DNA from: RXIX01 sp003989075
Lineage (GTDB): Bacteria; Pseudomonadota; Gammaproteobacteria; Competibacterales; Competibacteraceae
DNA: 49,322 nt
Direction: 5' to 3'
Assembly (NCBI GenBank): GCA_029780415.1
Contig: JAKOYN010000004.1
Location: forward strand, 1-49,322
The notes beneath the pieces were generated by a model that made no database searches, was not told the origin of the DNA, and saw only the letters and a list, made by a program, of their open reading frames with translations. This document shows, in pieces, positions 41,231 through 49,143 of this stretch. The translations under genes and the position numbers were made by a program. Position 1 is the first letter of the stretch; each line of letters opens with the position of its first letter.

Positions 41231-42031
41231 ATGAAAACATTTGCCGCATATGTAATTATCGCGTGTCTTTCGAGTACGGCATTAGCTGGTTCAATTACAG
41301 AAAATACGTCTTGGAACAAAGAGTTCTCTGCCGAAGCCGTCAATGGTGTCTTCGTGCTTTGTAAAAGTAGCAGTAAATCCTGCGCTACCAATGACTTAGC
41401 TCGTGCATCAAAGGAATATCTTCCAGCATCAACATTTAAGATCCCCAGCGCAATTATCGGCCTAGAAACTGGTGTCATAAAGAATGAGCATCAGGTTTTC
41501 AAATGGGACGGAAAGCCAAGAGCCATGAAGCAATGGGAAAGAGACTTGACCTTAAGAGGGGCAATACAAGTTTCAGCTGTTCCCGTATTTCAACAAATCG
41601 CCAGAGAAGTTGGCGAAGTAAGAATGCAGAAATACCTTAAAAAATTTTCCTATGGCAACCAGAATATCAGTGGTGGCATTGACAAATTCTGGTTGGAAGG
41701 CCAGCTTAGAATTTCCGCAGTTAATCAAGTGGAGTTTCTAGAGTCTCTATATTTAAATAAATTGTCAGCATCTAAAGAAAACCAGCTAATAGTAAAAGAG
41801 GCTTTGGTAACGGAGGCGGCACCTGAATATCTAGTGCATTCAAAAACTGGTTTTTCTGGTGTGGGAACTGAGTCAAATCCTGGTGTCGCATGGTGGGTTG
41901 GGTGGGTTGAGAAGGAGACAGAGGTTTACTTTTTCGCCTTTAACATGGATATAGACAACGAAAGTAAGTTGCCGCTAAGAAAATCCATTCCCACCAAAAT
42001 CATGGAAAGTGAGGGCATCATTGGTGGCTAA
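41231..42031 (+). CDS. blaOXA: OXA-10-family class D beta-lactamase (OXA-17-like)
   Basis: 266 residues, exported serine beta-lactamase that hydrolyses penicillins and some cephalosporins in the periplasm. After the signal peptide come S67-T-F-K (active-site Ser67 and carboxylated Lys70), SAV (115-117), YGN (144-146), the Trp in FWLEGQ (154) and KTG (205-207). The protein agrees with OXA-10 from memory except Ser for Asn at 73, the change I associate with OXA-17. Codon use and base composition are unlike the neighbours. Its ATG overlaps the stop of the interrupted host frame (ATGA). The stop TAA lies within the first attC motif. Confidence 0.97.
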   Translation: MKTFAAYVIIACLSSTALAGSITENTSWNKEFSAEAVNGVFVLCKSSSKSCATNDLARASKEYLPASTFKIPSAIIGLETGVIKNEHQVFKWDGKPRAMKQWERDLTLRGAIQVSAVPVFQQIAREVGEVRMQKYLKKFSYGNQNISGGIDKFWLEGQLRISAVNQVEFLESLYLNKLSASKENQLIVKEALVTEAAPEYLVHSKTGFSGVGTESNPGVAWWVGWVEKETEVYFFAFNMDIDNESKLPLRKSIPTKIMESEGIIGG

Positions 42032-42130
42032 CAAGTCGCTCAAGGTCGCTCCCTGCGGTCGCTGGACAGTCCCAGTCGGCGCATGCTTCGCATTTTATGC
42101 GCCGCCTGTGCCTGCCCCTTAGCTCCAACG
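42026..42130 (+). other. attC recombination site (59-base element)
   Basis: Begins with GGCTAAC (42026-42032), the exact reverse complement of GTTAGCC formed when the cassette circularises (G at 42130 joined to TTAGCC at 41211). The inner motifs AAGTCGCTCAAGG and CCTTAGCTCCAACG are the usual attC arms. Between them lies an imperfect palindrome including GGCGCAT...ATGCGCC. At about 105 bases it is a full-length, apparently functional attC. Confidence 0.92.
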
Positions 42131-42358
42131 TTACGCCGCATCATGCTGGTCGAACAGACCCCGACGTTCACCATCCGCGCCAAAACCGGCCTGGGCGGTT
42201 CGTCAAAACCGCAGGTCGGCTGGTATGTGGGTTATGTGGAAACAGCCCGGGATGTCTGGTTTTTCGCCACGAATCTCGCGATTGAAAATCCGGGCGAATT
42301 ACCCCTGCGCCTGCAGCTGACACGCGAAGCGCTGCAGGCAAAAGGCGTTTTTGACTGA
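42131..42358 (+). pseudogene. Resident class D beta-lactamase, 3' part
   Basis: Seventy-five codons plus a stop that continue the frame broken at 41210. The first residues are LRRIMLVEQTPTFTIRAKTG, a normal class D run into the KTG motif, then GWYVGYVETARDVWFFATN and the C-terminal helix. Joined to the 5' part this gives 258 residues, the usual class D length. Here it has no start of its own. A frame starting at an ATG inside attC (42083) reads into it but lacks the STFK half. Confidence 0.92.
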
Positions 42359-42404
42359 TACGGCTGCGGATGTGCTGTGCCGCGCAAGGCCACGCCGCCT
42401 GCCC

Positions 42405-44714
42405 CTAGCCTTTATCCCGCGCCCGGGCAAAGGCCTCGGCCAGAGCACCAGGCCGGGGCGGCGACTGATCCGGCGCGCGCGATCCCCGCTCACGTACAGG
42501 TCGCGCCGCTGCGGCTGCTGCCGGACGGGCCGCTTCCACCGCCTGCGCCGGCTCGTTCAGGCGCATGCTCAGCGCGATCCGCTGCCGCTGCAGATCCACT
42601 TCCAGCACCCGCACCCTGACAATCTGCCCGGCCTTCACCACCTCACGCGGATCCTTGACAAAGCGTTCGGCCAGCGCCGACACATGCACCAGCCCATCCT
42701 GGTGGACACCGATATCGACGAAGGCGCCAAAGTTGGCCACGTTAGTCACCACACCTTCCAGCACCATACCCGCCTGCAGGTCGCTCAGCTTCTCCACGCC
42801 CTCGCGAAACGTCACGGCGCGGAAGTCCGGGCGTGGATCGCGACCGGGTTTTTCCAGCTCGGCCAGAATGTCGCGCACCGTTGGCAGGCCAAAGCGCGTA
42901 TCGGTAAAGCGGGCCGCGTCCAGGGTCTTGAGAAACGCTGCATTCCCCAGCACCTCATGCAGGCCGCGACCGCTGGCGGCGAGAATGCGCTCGATCACCG
43001 GATAGGCCTCCGGATGCACAGCGGAACGGTCCAGTGGATTATCGCCATTGACGATGCGCAAAAAGCCAGCCGCCTGCTCAAAGGTCTTATCGCCCAGCCG
43101 CGCCACCTTCAGCAACTGCTCGCGGCGACGGAACGGACCGTTGGCATCGCGAAACTCGACGATGTTGCGCGCCAGCGTCGCGTTCAGCCCGGCCACCCGT
43201 GCCAGCAGCGGCGCCGAAGCGGTATTCACGTCCACGCCCACCGCGTTCACGCAATCCTCAACCACCGCATCCAGACTGCGCGCCAGCCGGGTCTGACTGA
43301 CATCGTGCTGATATTGGCCGACACCAATCGCCTTCGGCTCAATCTTCACCAGTTCGGCCAGCGGATCCTGCAGGCGGCGGGCAATCGACACCGCACCGCG
43401 CAGCGACACATCGACCTCGGGAAACTCCCGCGCCGCCAGTTCCGAGGCCGAATACACCGAAGCCCCTGCCTCCGACACCACCCGCTTTTGTAAACGCAGC
43501 TCCGGACAGCGCTGCAGCAGCTCGGTCGCCAGCCGATCGGTCTCGCGCGACGCGGTGCCGTTACCGATGCTGATCAGCTCGACATGATGCCGCGCACACA
43601 ATTCGGCGAGCCGGCGCAGGCTGTCCTGCCACTGATTGCGCGGCGGATGCGGATAGAGGGTCGCGGTCTCGACCAGTTTGCCGGTAGCATCGACCACGGC
43701 CACCTTCACTCCGGTGCGCAGACCCGGATCCAGACCGAGCGTGGCCCGGGCGCCCGCCGGCGCGGCCAGCAGCAGATCGCGCAGATTGCGCGCGAACACC
43801 CGGATCGCCTCTTCCTCAGCGGCCTCGCGCAGGCGCTGCTTGATTTCGGTATCCAGATGCGGCAACAGCTTGATTTTCCAGGCCCAACGCACGGTTTCCC
43901 GCAACCAGGCATCGCCCGGCCGACCGTGCTCGCCGATACGAAAATGGGCAGCGACCCGCTGTTCGCCTGGATCGGGACCGGGCGCATCCGGAGCACCGAT
44001 TTCCAGCGTCAGGTGCAGCACACCCTCATTGCGGCCGCGAAACAGCGCCAGCGCGCGATGCGAGGGAATCCTGTGGCACGCCTCGCGGTAGTCGAAATAG
44101 TCACGGAATTTGGCGCCCTTCTCAGCCTTGCCCTCGACGAGCTGGGCGCGCAGCACCGCGTTCTCCCACAGATAGTCGCGCAGGCCGCTCAGCAGGACGG
44201 CATCCTCGGCGAACTGTTCCATCAGAATCTGCCGTGCCCCATCCAGCGCGGCCTTGACATCAGCCACGCCGCGTTCGGCATCGATGAAGCCAGCGGCCAG
44301 CGTTTCCGGCACCCGGGAAGGATCGTCACGCAGGCTCTGCGCCAGCGGCCCCAGTCCCGCCTCACGGGCGATCTGCGCCTTGGTACGGCGCTTAGGCTTG
44401 TACGGCAGATATAGATCTTCCAGCGCGGTCTTGGTATCGGCCGCCTGCACCGCTGCTTCCAGCGCGGCGCTGAGCTGGCCCTGATCGCGGATGCTGGCCA
44501 GAATCACGCTACGCCGCTCCTCCAGCTCGCGCCGATAGCCGAGGCGCTCTTCCAGCAGGCGCAGTTGCGTGTCATCCAGCCCGCCGGTGGCTTCCTTGCG
44601 GTAGCGGGCGATGAACGGCACGGTAGCACCGCCATCCATCAAGGCAACGGCGGCGGTGATTTGCCGTTCGGACACGGCGAGTTCACGGGCGAGAGCGGGG
44701 ATGATATCGGGCAT
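42405..44714 (-). CDS. tex: Tex family RNA-binding transcription accessory protein
   Basis: 769 residues, near the usual length. The N-terminal helical region (VPFIARYRKEATGGLDDTQL) is followed by a YqgF/RNase H-like domain (LGLDPGLRTGVKVAVVD). Helix-hairpin-helix motifs come next (NTASAPLLARVAGLNATLA). A C-terminal S1 RNA-binding domain contains GMVLEGVVTNVANFGAFVDIGVHQDGLVH. Tex is widespread, binds nucleic acid and affects gene expression and stress survival; its exact task is unclear. The start is the ATG at 44714 (MPDIIPALA), not 44759. The tail is Ala/Pro/Arg-rich. Confidence 0.95.
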   Translation of the reverse strand: MPDIIPALARELAVSERQITAAVALMDGGATVPFIARYRKEATGGLDDTQLRLLEERLGYRRELEERRSVILASIRDQGQLSAALEAAVQAADTKTALEDLYLPYKPKRRTKAQIAREAGLGPLAQSLRDDPSRVPETLAAGFIDAERGVADVKAALDGARQILMEQFAEDAVLLSGLRDYLWENAVLRAQLVEGKAEKGAKFRDYFDYREACHRIPSHRALALFRGRNEGVLHLTLEIGAPDAPGPDPGEQRVAAHFRIGEHGRPGDAWLRETVRWAWKIKLLPHLDTEIKQRLREAAEEEAIRVFARNLRDLLLAAPAGARATLGLDPGLRTGVKVAVVDATGKLVETATLYPHPPRNQWQDSLRRLAELCARHHVELISIGNGTASRETDRLATELLQRCPELRLQKRVVSEAGASVYSASELAAREFPEVDVSLRGAVSIARRLQDPLAELVKIEPKAIGVGQYQHDVSQTRLARSLDAVVEDCVNAVGVDVNTASAPLLARVAGLNATLARNIVEFRDANGPFRRREQLLKVARLGDKTFEQAAGFLRIVNGDNPLDRSAVHPEAYPVIERILAASGRGLHEVLGNAAFLKTLDAARFTDTRFGLPTVRDILAELEKPGRDPRPDFRAVTFREGVEKLSDLQAGMVLEGVVTNVANFGAFVDIGVHQDGLVHVSALAERFVKDPREVVKAGQIVRVRVLEVDLQRQRIALSMRLNEPAQAVEAARPAAAAAARPVRERGSRAPDQSPPRPGALAEAFARARDKG

Positions 44715-44752
44715 GGTGCAAAACGCGCGGGCTAGGAAACATGGGGATCTTG

Positions 44753-44789
44753 AAAACACGACGGGGGAGAGCGCTACCGCCCTCCCCCG
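44753..44789 (-). terminator. Probable terminator of rraA
   Basis: Read leftward, CGGGGGAG and CTCCCCCG make an 8-bp stem with a 12-base loop, followed by TCGTGTTTTC. It lies just past the rraA stop and before tex, so tex may have its own promoter or rely on read-through. Confidence 0.5.
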
Positions 44790-44806
44790 CTGCGTGGCCA
44801 GGCGAG

Positions 44807-45286
44807 TTAAATCAGCGGCTTTTCCGCCAGCAGCAGACCATCCTCGTCGGCATAGAGATAGTGACCGGGCACGAAGGTTACTCCGGCGAAGCGCACCGGG
44901 ATGTTGCGCTCGCCGACGCCGCGCTTGACGCTCTTGAGCGGATGCACGCCCAGGGCCTTGACGCCGATGCTGATGTCGGCAATGGCGGCGGAATCGCGGA
45001 TGCAGCCGTTCACCACCACGCCGGCCCAGTCATTCTCCTCGGCCAGTTCGGCAAGCTGATCGCCAAGCAGCGCGCAGCGCATCGAGCCGCCGCCATCGAC
45101 CACCAGCACCCGGCCCTCGCCCGGCTCTTCGAGCGCCGCGCGCACCAGCGAGTTATCCTCGAACACCTTCAGGGTGACGATGGGGCCGGAAAACATCAGT
45201 TCGTTGCCATAATCGCCAAAAATCGGCTCCGCCACCTGCAGGCGGTCAGCAAATTCATCGCACAGATCGGTCGTCTTGAAGTCCAT
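44807..45286 (-). CDS. rraA: RraA family protein (RNase E activity regulator)
   Basis: 159 residues, the size of RraA, which binds the C-terminal region of RNase E and lowers RNA decay in E. coli. The family core is visible: TTDLCDEF near the start, GRVLVVDGGGSMRCALLGD and AGVVVNGCIRDSAAI. Some family members are instead HMG/CHA aldolases. The context here does not decide, but the length and N-terminus favour the RraA branch. No other RNA-decay gene is adjacent. Confidence 0.92.
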   Translation of the reverse strand: MDFKTTDLCDEFADRLQVAEPIFGDYGNELMFSGPIVTLKVFEDNSLVRAALEEPGEGRVLVVDGGGSMRCALLGDQLAELAEENDWAGVVVNGCIRDSAAIADISIGVKALGVHPLKSVKRGVGERNIPVRFAGVTFVPGHYLYADEDGLLLAEKPLI

Positions 45287-45349
45287 AGCTCTGGGTCTCG
45301 CGGAGTGAAAACGGGATTGTCAGGAGTCTAGCACAGGATGTAGCGGCCC

Positions 45350-46372
45350 TTAGCGGCTGGTGATCTTCAGCTCGATGCGCCGGTTGCGGCGATAGGCTTC
45401 GGGGTTGTCAGCCGGGTCGATCGGGTGATATTCAGCCATGCCGACTGCGGCCAGCCGCTGCGGCGGCATACCCTGCTGCACCAGATAATTGACCACTTCC
45501 TGGGCGCGGGCGGTGGACAGCTCCCAGTTGGAGGCAAAGCGGCCACCGCGCACCGGCACCCGGTCGGTATGGCCCTGCACTTCGATGATCACCGGCAGAT
45601 CCGGCGGCAGACGCGCCGCCAGTTGCTGATAGACCATGGCGAACTTGTCCAGATCGCCGCGGCCATTCGGTGAGAGCGTCGCCTCGCCGGAACCGAACAG
45701 CACCTCGGACTGGAACACGAAACGGTCGCCGACCACCTTGATATCCGGATTATTGGCGAACACCTCGCGCAGGCGGCCGAAGAAATCGCTGGCGTATTTT
45801 TCCAATTCCTCGACCCGCTCCAGCAGCTTCTTCTTCAGCGCGCTGTCGAGCGCTTCGATGCGGCCCTTCTGCTGCACGATCACCGCATCGCGCTGCGCCA
45901 GTTCCTGCTGATTGGCCGCCAGGGCGCGATTGAGCCGTTCCAGTTCCGCCGCCAGGCGCTCGGCACGCACGCTGAGCAGGGCCGCCTGAGCCTGGGCCGT
46001 GCTCAGGTTCTGCTCGACCTGGCTCTTGTCACTGCTCAGGGCCTCGCGCGCCGCCTGCGTGGTCGCCAGTTCGGCGCGCAACTGCGCCAGCACGCGCTCA
46101 CGCTCACTGACCGCACCTTCCAGGCCCTGCACCCGGCCGCGCAGCCGCGCCGCTTCCTTTTCGGCATCGCCGGCCAGACCTTCCAGATGCTCGACGATGC
46201 GCTGCAACTGGCCAATCGCGGTGTCCTTGCCCATGATCTCGCGGCCGATCAGCACCTCGGTAATCACGAACACGGTAATCAGGAAGATCAGCACCATCAC
46301 CAGCCCACCGAGCGCATCGGTGAAGGCCGGCCAGATGTTGAACTCGCTCAGTGCTTCACGGCGGCGGCGCAT
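45350..46372 (-). CDS. MotB-like OmpA-domain protein
   Basis: 340 residues. One transmembrane helix near the N-terminus (about 20-42) is preceded by AFTDAL, whose Asp19 sits where MotB and ExbD carry the proton-binding Asp. A long coiled coil follows (about 50-190), then an OmpA-type peptidoglycan-binding domain (about 210-340) with EVQGHTDRVPVRGGRFASNW and RRNRRIELK. It overlaps the MotA-like gene by 17 bases, so the two are coupled. No flagellar, Tol or TonB genes are near. The likely role is a wall-anchored stator of a proton-driven complex of unknown output. Confidence 0.88.
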   Translation of the reverse strand: MRRRREALSEFNIWPAFTDALGGLVMVLIFLITVFVITEVLIGREIMGKDTAIGQLQRIVEHLEGLAGDAEKEAARLRGRVQGLEGAVSERERVLAQLRAELATTQAAREALSSDKSQVEQNLSTAQAQAALLSVRAERLAAELERLNRALAANQQELAQRDAVIVQQKGRIEALDSALKKKLLERVEELEKYASDFFGRLREVFANNPDIKVVGDRFVFQSEVLFGSGEATLSPNGRGDLDKFAMVYQQLAARLPPDLPVIIEVQGHTDRVPVRGGRFASNWELSTARAQEVVNYLVQQGMPPQRLAAVGMAEYHPIDPADNPEAYRRNRRIELKITSR

Positions 46373-47426
46373 GATCCGCGTCTCCCGGCCGCGCCAGCAG
46401 GCGGGCGATGGCGCGCAGTTCGTGGCGCAAATCAGCGGTACGGTCGTGCTCGATATCGCCCAGGGTCACGCGCAGCGACTCGATGCGCTCACCGAGGCTG
46501 GCCACCTGCTCGGCAACCCGGGTAATGCCCTCGCCACGATTGGCCAGATATTCGGTGGTCGCCGCGACCCGCTCCAGGCGATCGGTGGTCGCCTGCAACA
46601 GGGCCGCCAGATGGCGCGGCGAAATGGTCTCGGTCTGCGCGGTCACCGTCACCACCGGTTGCCACAACGGCACCAGATCGCTGACCACCAGCGCTTCCAG
46701 CTGCGCGTGATGATCGTTCTGGGCATGGAACAGTTGCAGTTCCATGAAACCCAGTGCCAGCGCTCCCATCAGACCAAACAGCGAAGCCGAAAACGAGGTG
46801 CCCATGCCGCCGAGTGGTGCCGCTAGCCGCTCCTTGAAGCTGGCGATCAGCGCCATGGTATCGGCGGCGCGCTCGGTGGAAAGCCCGGCGATGACATCGC
46901 GTACCCCGGCAATGGTCAACAGCAGACCATAAAAGGTACCGATCAGGCCCAGCAGCACCAGCGCCCCGACCAGATAGCGCACCAGCGCCCGCCGGTCATC
47001 GCCGCGCGTGGCCAGCGAGTCGAGCAGATAGGGCAGGGTCGCGGCGGCGTCGCCATGACTGATCACGCGATAGACCTTGTGCAGGAAATCGCCCACGGGC
47101 CGGCCACCGCCATCGAGCAGGGCTTCGTTGACCTGCTTGAGCGACAGCTCGTGGCGGCGCGCCTTGAGCACCACACCGGCGGCCTGATCGGCGGCGCGGG
47201 TATCGCGCAGCGCTTCCTGCAGCGCTTTGAGGGTGTAGAGCACGCCAAACAGGAATGCCGCCGCGATGCTGCCATTCAGATAGGGATTGGTCAGGAATGC
47301 AGCCGTCAACGGGTGCTGAAACACGGCCGCCAATGCCACCAGCGCGGCCAGAAAGACCAGGGAACGTAACAGGTAGCGCCCAGCGCCACGCGCCACGCGC
47401 CGTTCAGGAAGGGAAGTTGCTGCCAT
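46356..47426 (-). CDS. MotA/TolQ/ExbB-like proton channel protein
   Basis: 356 residues with four hydrophobic helices (about 20-36, 48-66, 147-171 and 205-228). The last two, LVLLGLIGTFYGLLLTIAGV and GGMGTSFSASLFGLMGALAL, match the conserved pore pair of the MotA/ExbB family (LGLxGTxxG and the GxxxAxxxT-like segment). The C-terminal 120 residues look like a cytoplasmic helical tail. It pairs with the MotB-like gene downstream. The arrangement resembles Zorya ZorA-ZorB, but no ZorC, ZorD or ZorE is present and the tail is short. Confidence 0.87.
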   Translation of the reverse strand: MAATSLPERRVARGAGRYLLRSLVFLAALVALAAVFQHPLTAAFLTNPYLNGSIAAAFLFGVLYTLKALQEALRDTRAADQAAGVVLKARRHELSLKQVNEALLDGGGRPVGDFLHKVYRVISHGDAAATLPYLLDSLATRGDDRRALVRYLVGALVLLGLIGTFYGLLLTIAGVRDVIAGLSTERAADTMALIASFKERLAAPLGGMGTSFSASLFGLMGALALGFMELQLFHAQNDHHAQLEALVVSDLVPLWQPVVTVTAQTETISPRHLAALLQATTDRLERVAATTEYLANRGEGITRVAEQVASLGERIESLRVTLGDIEHDRTADLRHELRAIARLLARPGDADHAPPP

Positions 47427-47533
47427 CGGTGATCCATCAACAGTCCAATCGGGAGCGCGTCACTATACAGGGTCACGCTGGACAGCGGCATGGGCGTTAC
47501 GGATTGCACCTGCCGCTGTACCGTGGCCGTGCC

Positions 47534-48142
47534 TCAGTCGGCTGGGAATGCCGCGTCCCAGCGCCCCTCGAACACGAACTGCGCCAGCGGCTTGCGGCTG
47601 CGGGGCGCCTGTTCCTTGTCGCGCAGCGCTTCCGGCAGGGTTTCCAGCGCACCCGGATGACCGACCGCGATCATGGCCATGCAACTGTGATCGGCGGGAA
47701 TGGCAAAGCGCGCCTGGGCCTGCGCCGGATCGAAGCCGCCCATCTGATGCGCCACCAGCCCCAGCGCGGTGGCCTGCAGGCACAGGTTCTCGCTGGCGGC
47801 GCCAGTGTCGTACTGCGCCCAGCGGTTGGTCTGGCCGTTGTGGCCGAACTGCGGCGCGGCCACCGCCAGCAGCAGGATGGGCGCGTTCCTGACCCAGCTC
47901 TGATTGCCTTCCGCCAGACAGGCAAAAGCCTGCTGCCAGCTATCGCTATCGCGGAAGCGATCCCAGACCAGATAGCGCCACGGCTGATCACCAAAGCAGG
48001 ATGGCGCCCAGCGCGCCGCCTCCAGCAGCGCCGTCAGTTGTTCACGGGTGACCGGGCGATCAGGATCGATGGCACGCGGACTCCAGCGATGGGCAAGCAG
48101 ATCGGCGATGGCGACCGCGGTTGATGCGGGTTTCTCCAACAT
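47534..48142 (-). CDS. Nitroreductase family protein
   Basis: 202 residues, an FMN-dependent oxidoreductase. The N-terminal FMN-phosphate motif is AHRWSPRAIDPDRPVT, followed by LLEAARWAPSCFGDQPWRYLVW. The mid-protein AQYDTGAASENLCLQATALGLVAHQMGGFD is characteristic. The frame can be extended to 48823, but that overlaps the opposite-strand thioesterase-like gene and has no family match; the ATG at 48142 gives the normal length. The substrate is unknown. It is divergent from the thioesterase-like gene. Confidence 0.93.
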   Translation of the reverse strand: MLEKPASTAVAIADLLAHRWSPRAIDPDRPVTREQLTALLEAARWAPSCFGDQPWRYLVWDRFRDSDSWQQAFACLAEGNQSWVRNAPILLLAVAAPQFGHNGQTNRWAQYDTGAASENLCLQATALGLVAHQMGGFDPAQAQARFAIPADHSCMAMIAVGHPGALETLPEALRDKEQAPRSRKPLAQFVFEGRWDAAFPAD

Positions 48143-48271
48143 GAGACAAGTTCTCCAGGCTGCCAGGGTTGAGTTATCCGCAACTGTGACCACAATCGAG
48201 GTAAAAAAAGCGAAAATGCCCGGTCTTTTTCTGCCATCCAATCCCGCGCTGCGCGCGTTCTGGAGCCTTTC

Positions 48272-48727
48272 ATGTCCTACGTCCAGGAAATCAACGACTA
48301 CCTTAATCGCCATGTGCCGCTGTTCCAGGCCATGCAGGCCCGGCTGGAGCGCTGTGATGAACAGGGCCTGAGCCTGGTCGCGCCCCTGGCGCCGAACATT
48401 AACGACAAGGGCATTGCCTTCGGCGGCTCGATGGCGGCCATCACCTCGCTGACCGGCTGGGCGCTGACCCGTATCACCCTGCGTGAGAACGGCGAAAGCG
48501 CCGAAATCGTCATCACCGATGGCATGCTCAAGTTTCTGCGCCCGGTGCGCGATGACATCGTCGCCGAGTGCATCCGTCCCGATGCCGGGACCGTAGCACG
48601 CTTCCTCGACAGCTATCGCCAGCGCGGCAAGGCCCGCTGGAGCATCGAAGTGGTGATCCGCGCCGGCGGCGAACCGGCCATGACCTTCACCGGTCAGTAT
48701 GTGATCTATCGCCCGGAATCCGCCTAG
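48272..48727 (+). CDS. Hotdog-fold thioesterase-like protein (YiiD C-terminal type)
   Basis: 151 residues with the pattern of the YiiD_C / putative thioesterase family: LVAPLAPNINDKGIAFGGSMAAITSLTGW, then a beta-rich segment ending in FTGQYVIYRP. NDKGIAFGGS is the helix-start region of the hotdog fold. The acyl substrate is unknown. TGGAG is 10 bases before the ATG. It is divergent from the nitroreductase gene. Confidence 0.85.
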   Translation: MSYVQEINDYLNRHVPLFQAMQARLERCDEQGLSLVAPLAPNINDKGIAFGGSMAAITSLTGWALTRITLRENGESAEIVITDGMLKFLRPVRDDIVAECIRPDAGTVARFLDSYRQRGKARWSIEVVIRAGGEPAMTFTGQYVIYRPESA

Positions 48728-49143
48728 CACCGCCGGTGCTGCAGGTTCCGTCCTATCCACATCGGGTCGATTCGAGTATTCTGAAGTTATTGGGCACATC
48801 GCAAGACAGCCACGGCGGAGCACGCCGGATGCCGGTCGCGCGGCACGAGCACGGTCCGCCGCCCGTCCCGAGCTGGCTCAACAGGCTGAACCGGCGTTCG
48901 CGGTCGTGCCCAGCGCATGGCCCGGACGCCCAACCCGGAACCGGCGCGCATAATCCGAGCTGCCCTGCCCTTCCGGCAACCCCCAGTGCGGTTTACCCCT
49001 TCCATCCCCTAGCGCCAGTCCGCTGGACCGGCCCCATAGCCGCGCAGGATGCCCGCGCCGCCAGCGGACGCACCTGCCCACCCACGAACCGGCGGCGCCA
49101 ACCCACCGCCCTTCGCCCAAGCTGACCCAACAGGAGGTCGCGC
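48728..49143. other. Long leader region before the RRM gene
   Basis: About 416 bases without a convincing gene; a rightward frame through it (to 49125) is Pro/Arg/Ser-rich and looks like chance. Many GC-rich short palindromes are present but no terminator. It could be the promoter and a long 5' leader of the RRM gene. Confidence 0.45.

Larger units (their letters stand above)
41211..42130 (+). mobile_element. Integron gene cassette (blaOXA-10 family) at a secondary site
   Basis: A 920-base unit, markedly richer in A+T than its surroundings, starting TTAGCC and ending in G at 42130. The left junction is host ACACG|TTAGCC and the right is CCAACG|TTACGC. Thus recombination took place at G|TT, as expected for an integron integrase. 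It contains one gene (41231-42031) and one attC (42026-42130), with a 20-base leader and no promoter, the classic cassette layout. No intI, attI, 3'-conserved segment, insertion sequence or second cassette is nearby. Removing 41211-42130 restores the host reading frame exactly. Confidence 0.95.

Noticed and set aside
42083..42358. A separate 91-residue beta-lactamase-like gene
   Set aside because: Its start lies inside attC and the conserved part is the 3' half of the interrupted resident gene; it lacks the STFK active site.
45350..47426. A Zorya phage-defence system
   Set aside because: Only ZorA/ZorB-like genes are present. The flanks are a nitroreductase gene and rraA, with no ZorC, ZorD or ZorE, and the MotA-like tail is short.
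47534..48823. Extended 429-residue version of the nitroreductase
   Set aside because: The added N-terminal 227 residues run antisense to the thioesterase-like gene and match nothing; the ATG at 48142 gives a normal-length nitroreductase.
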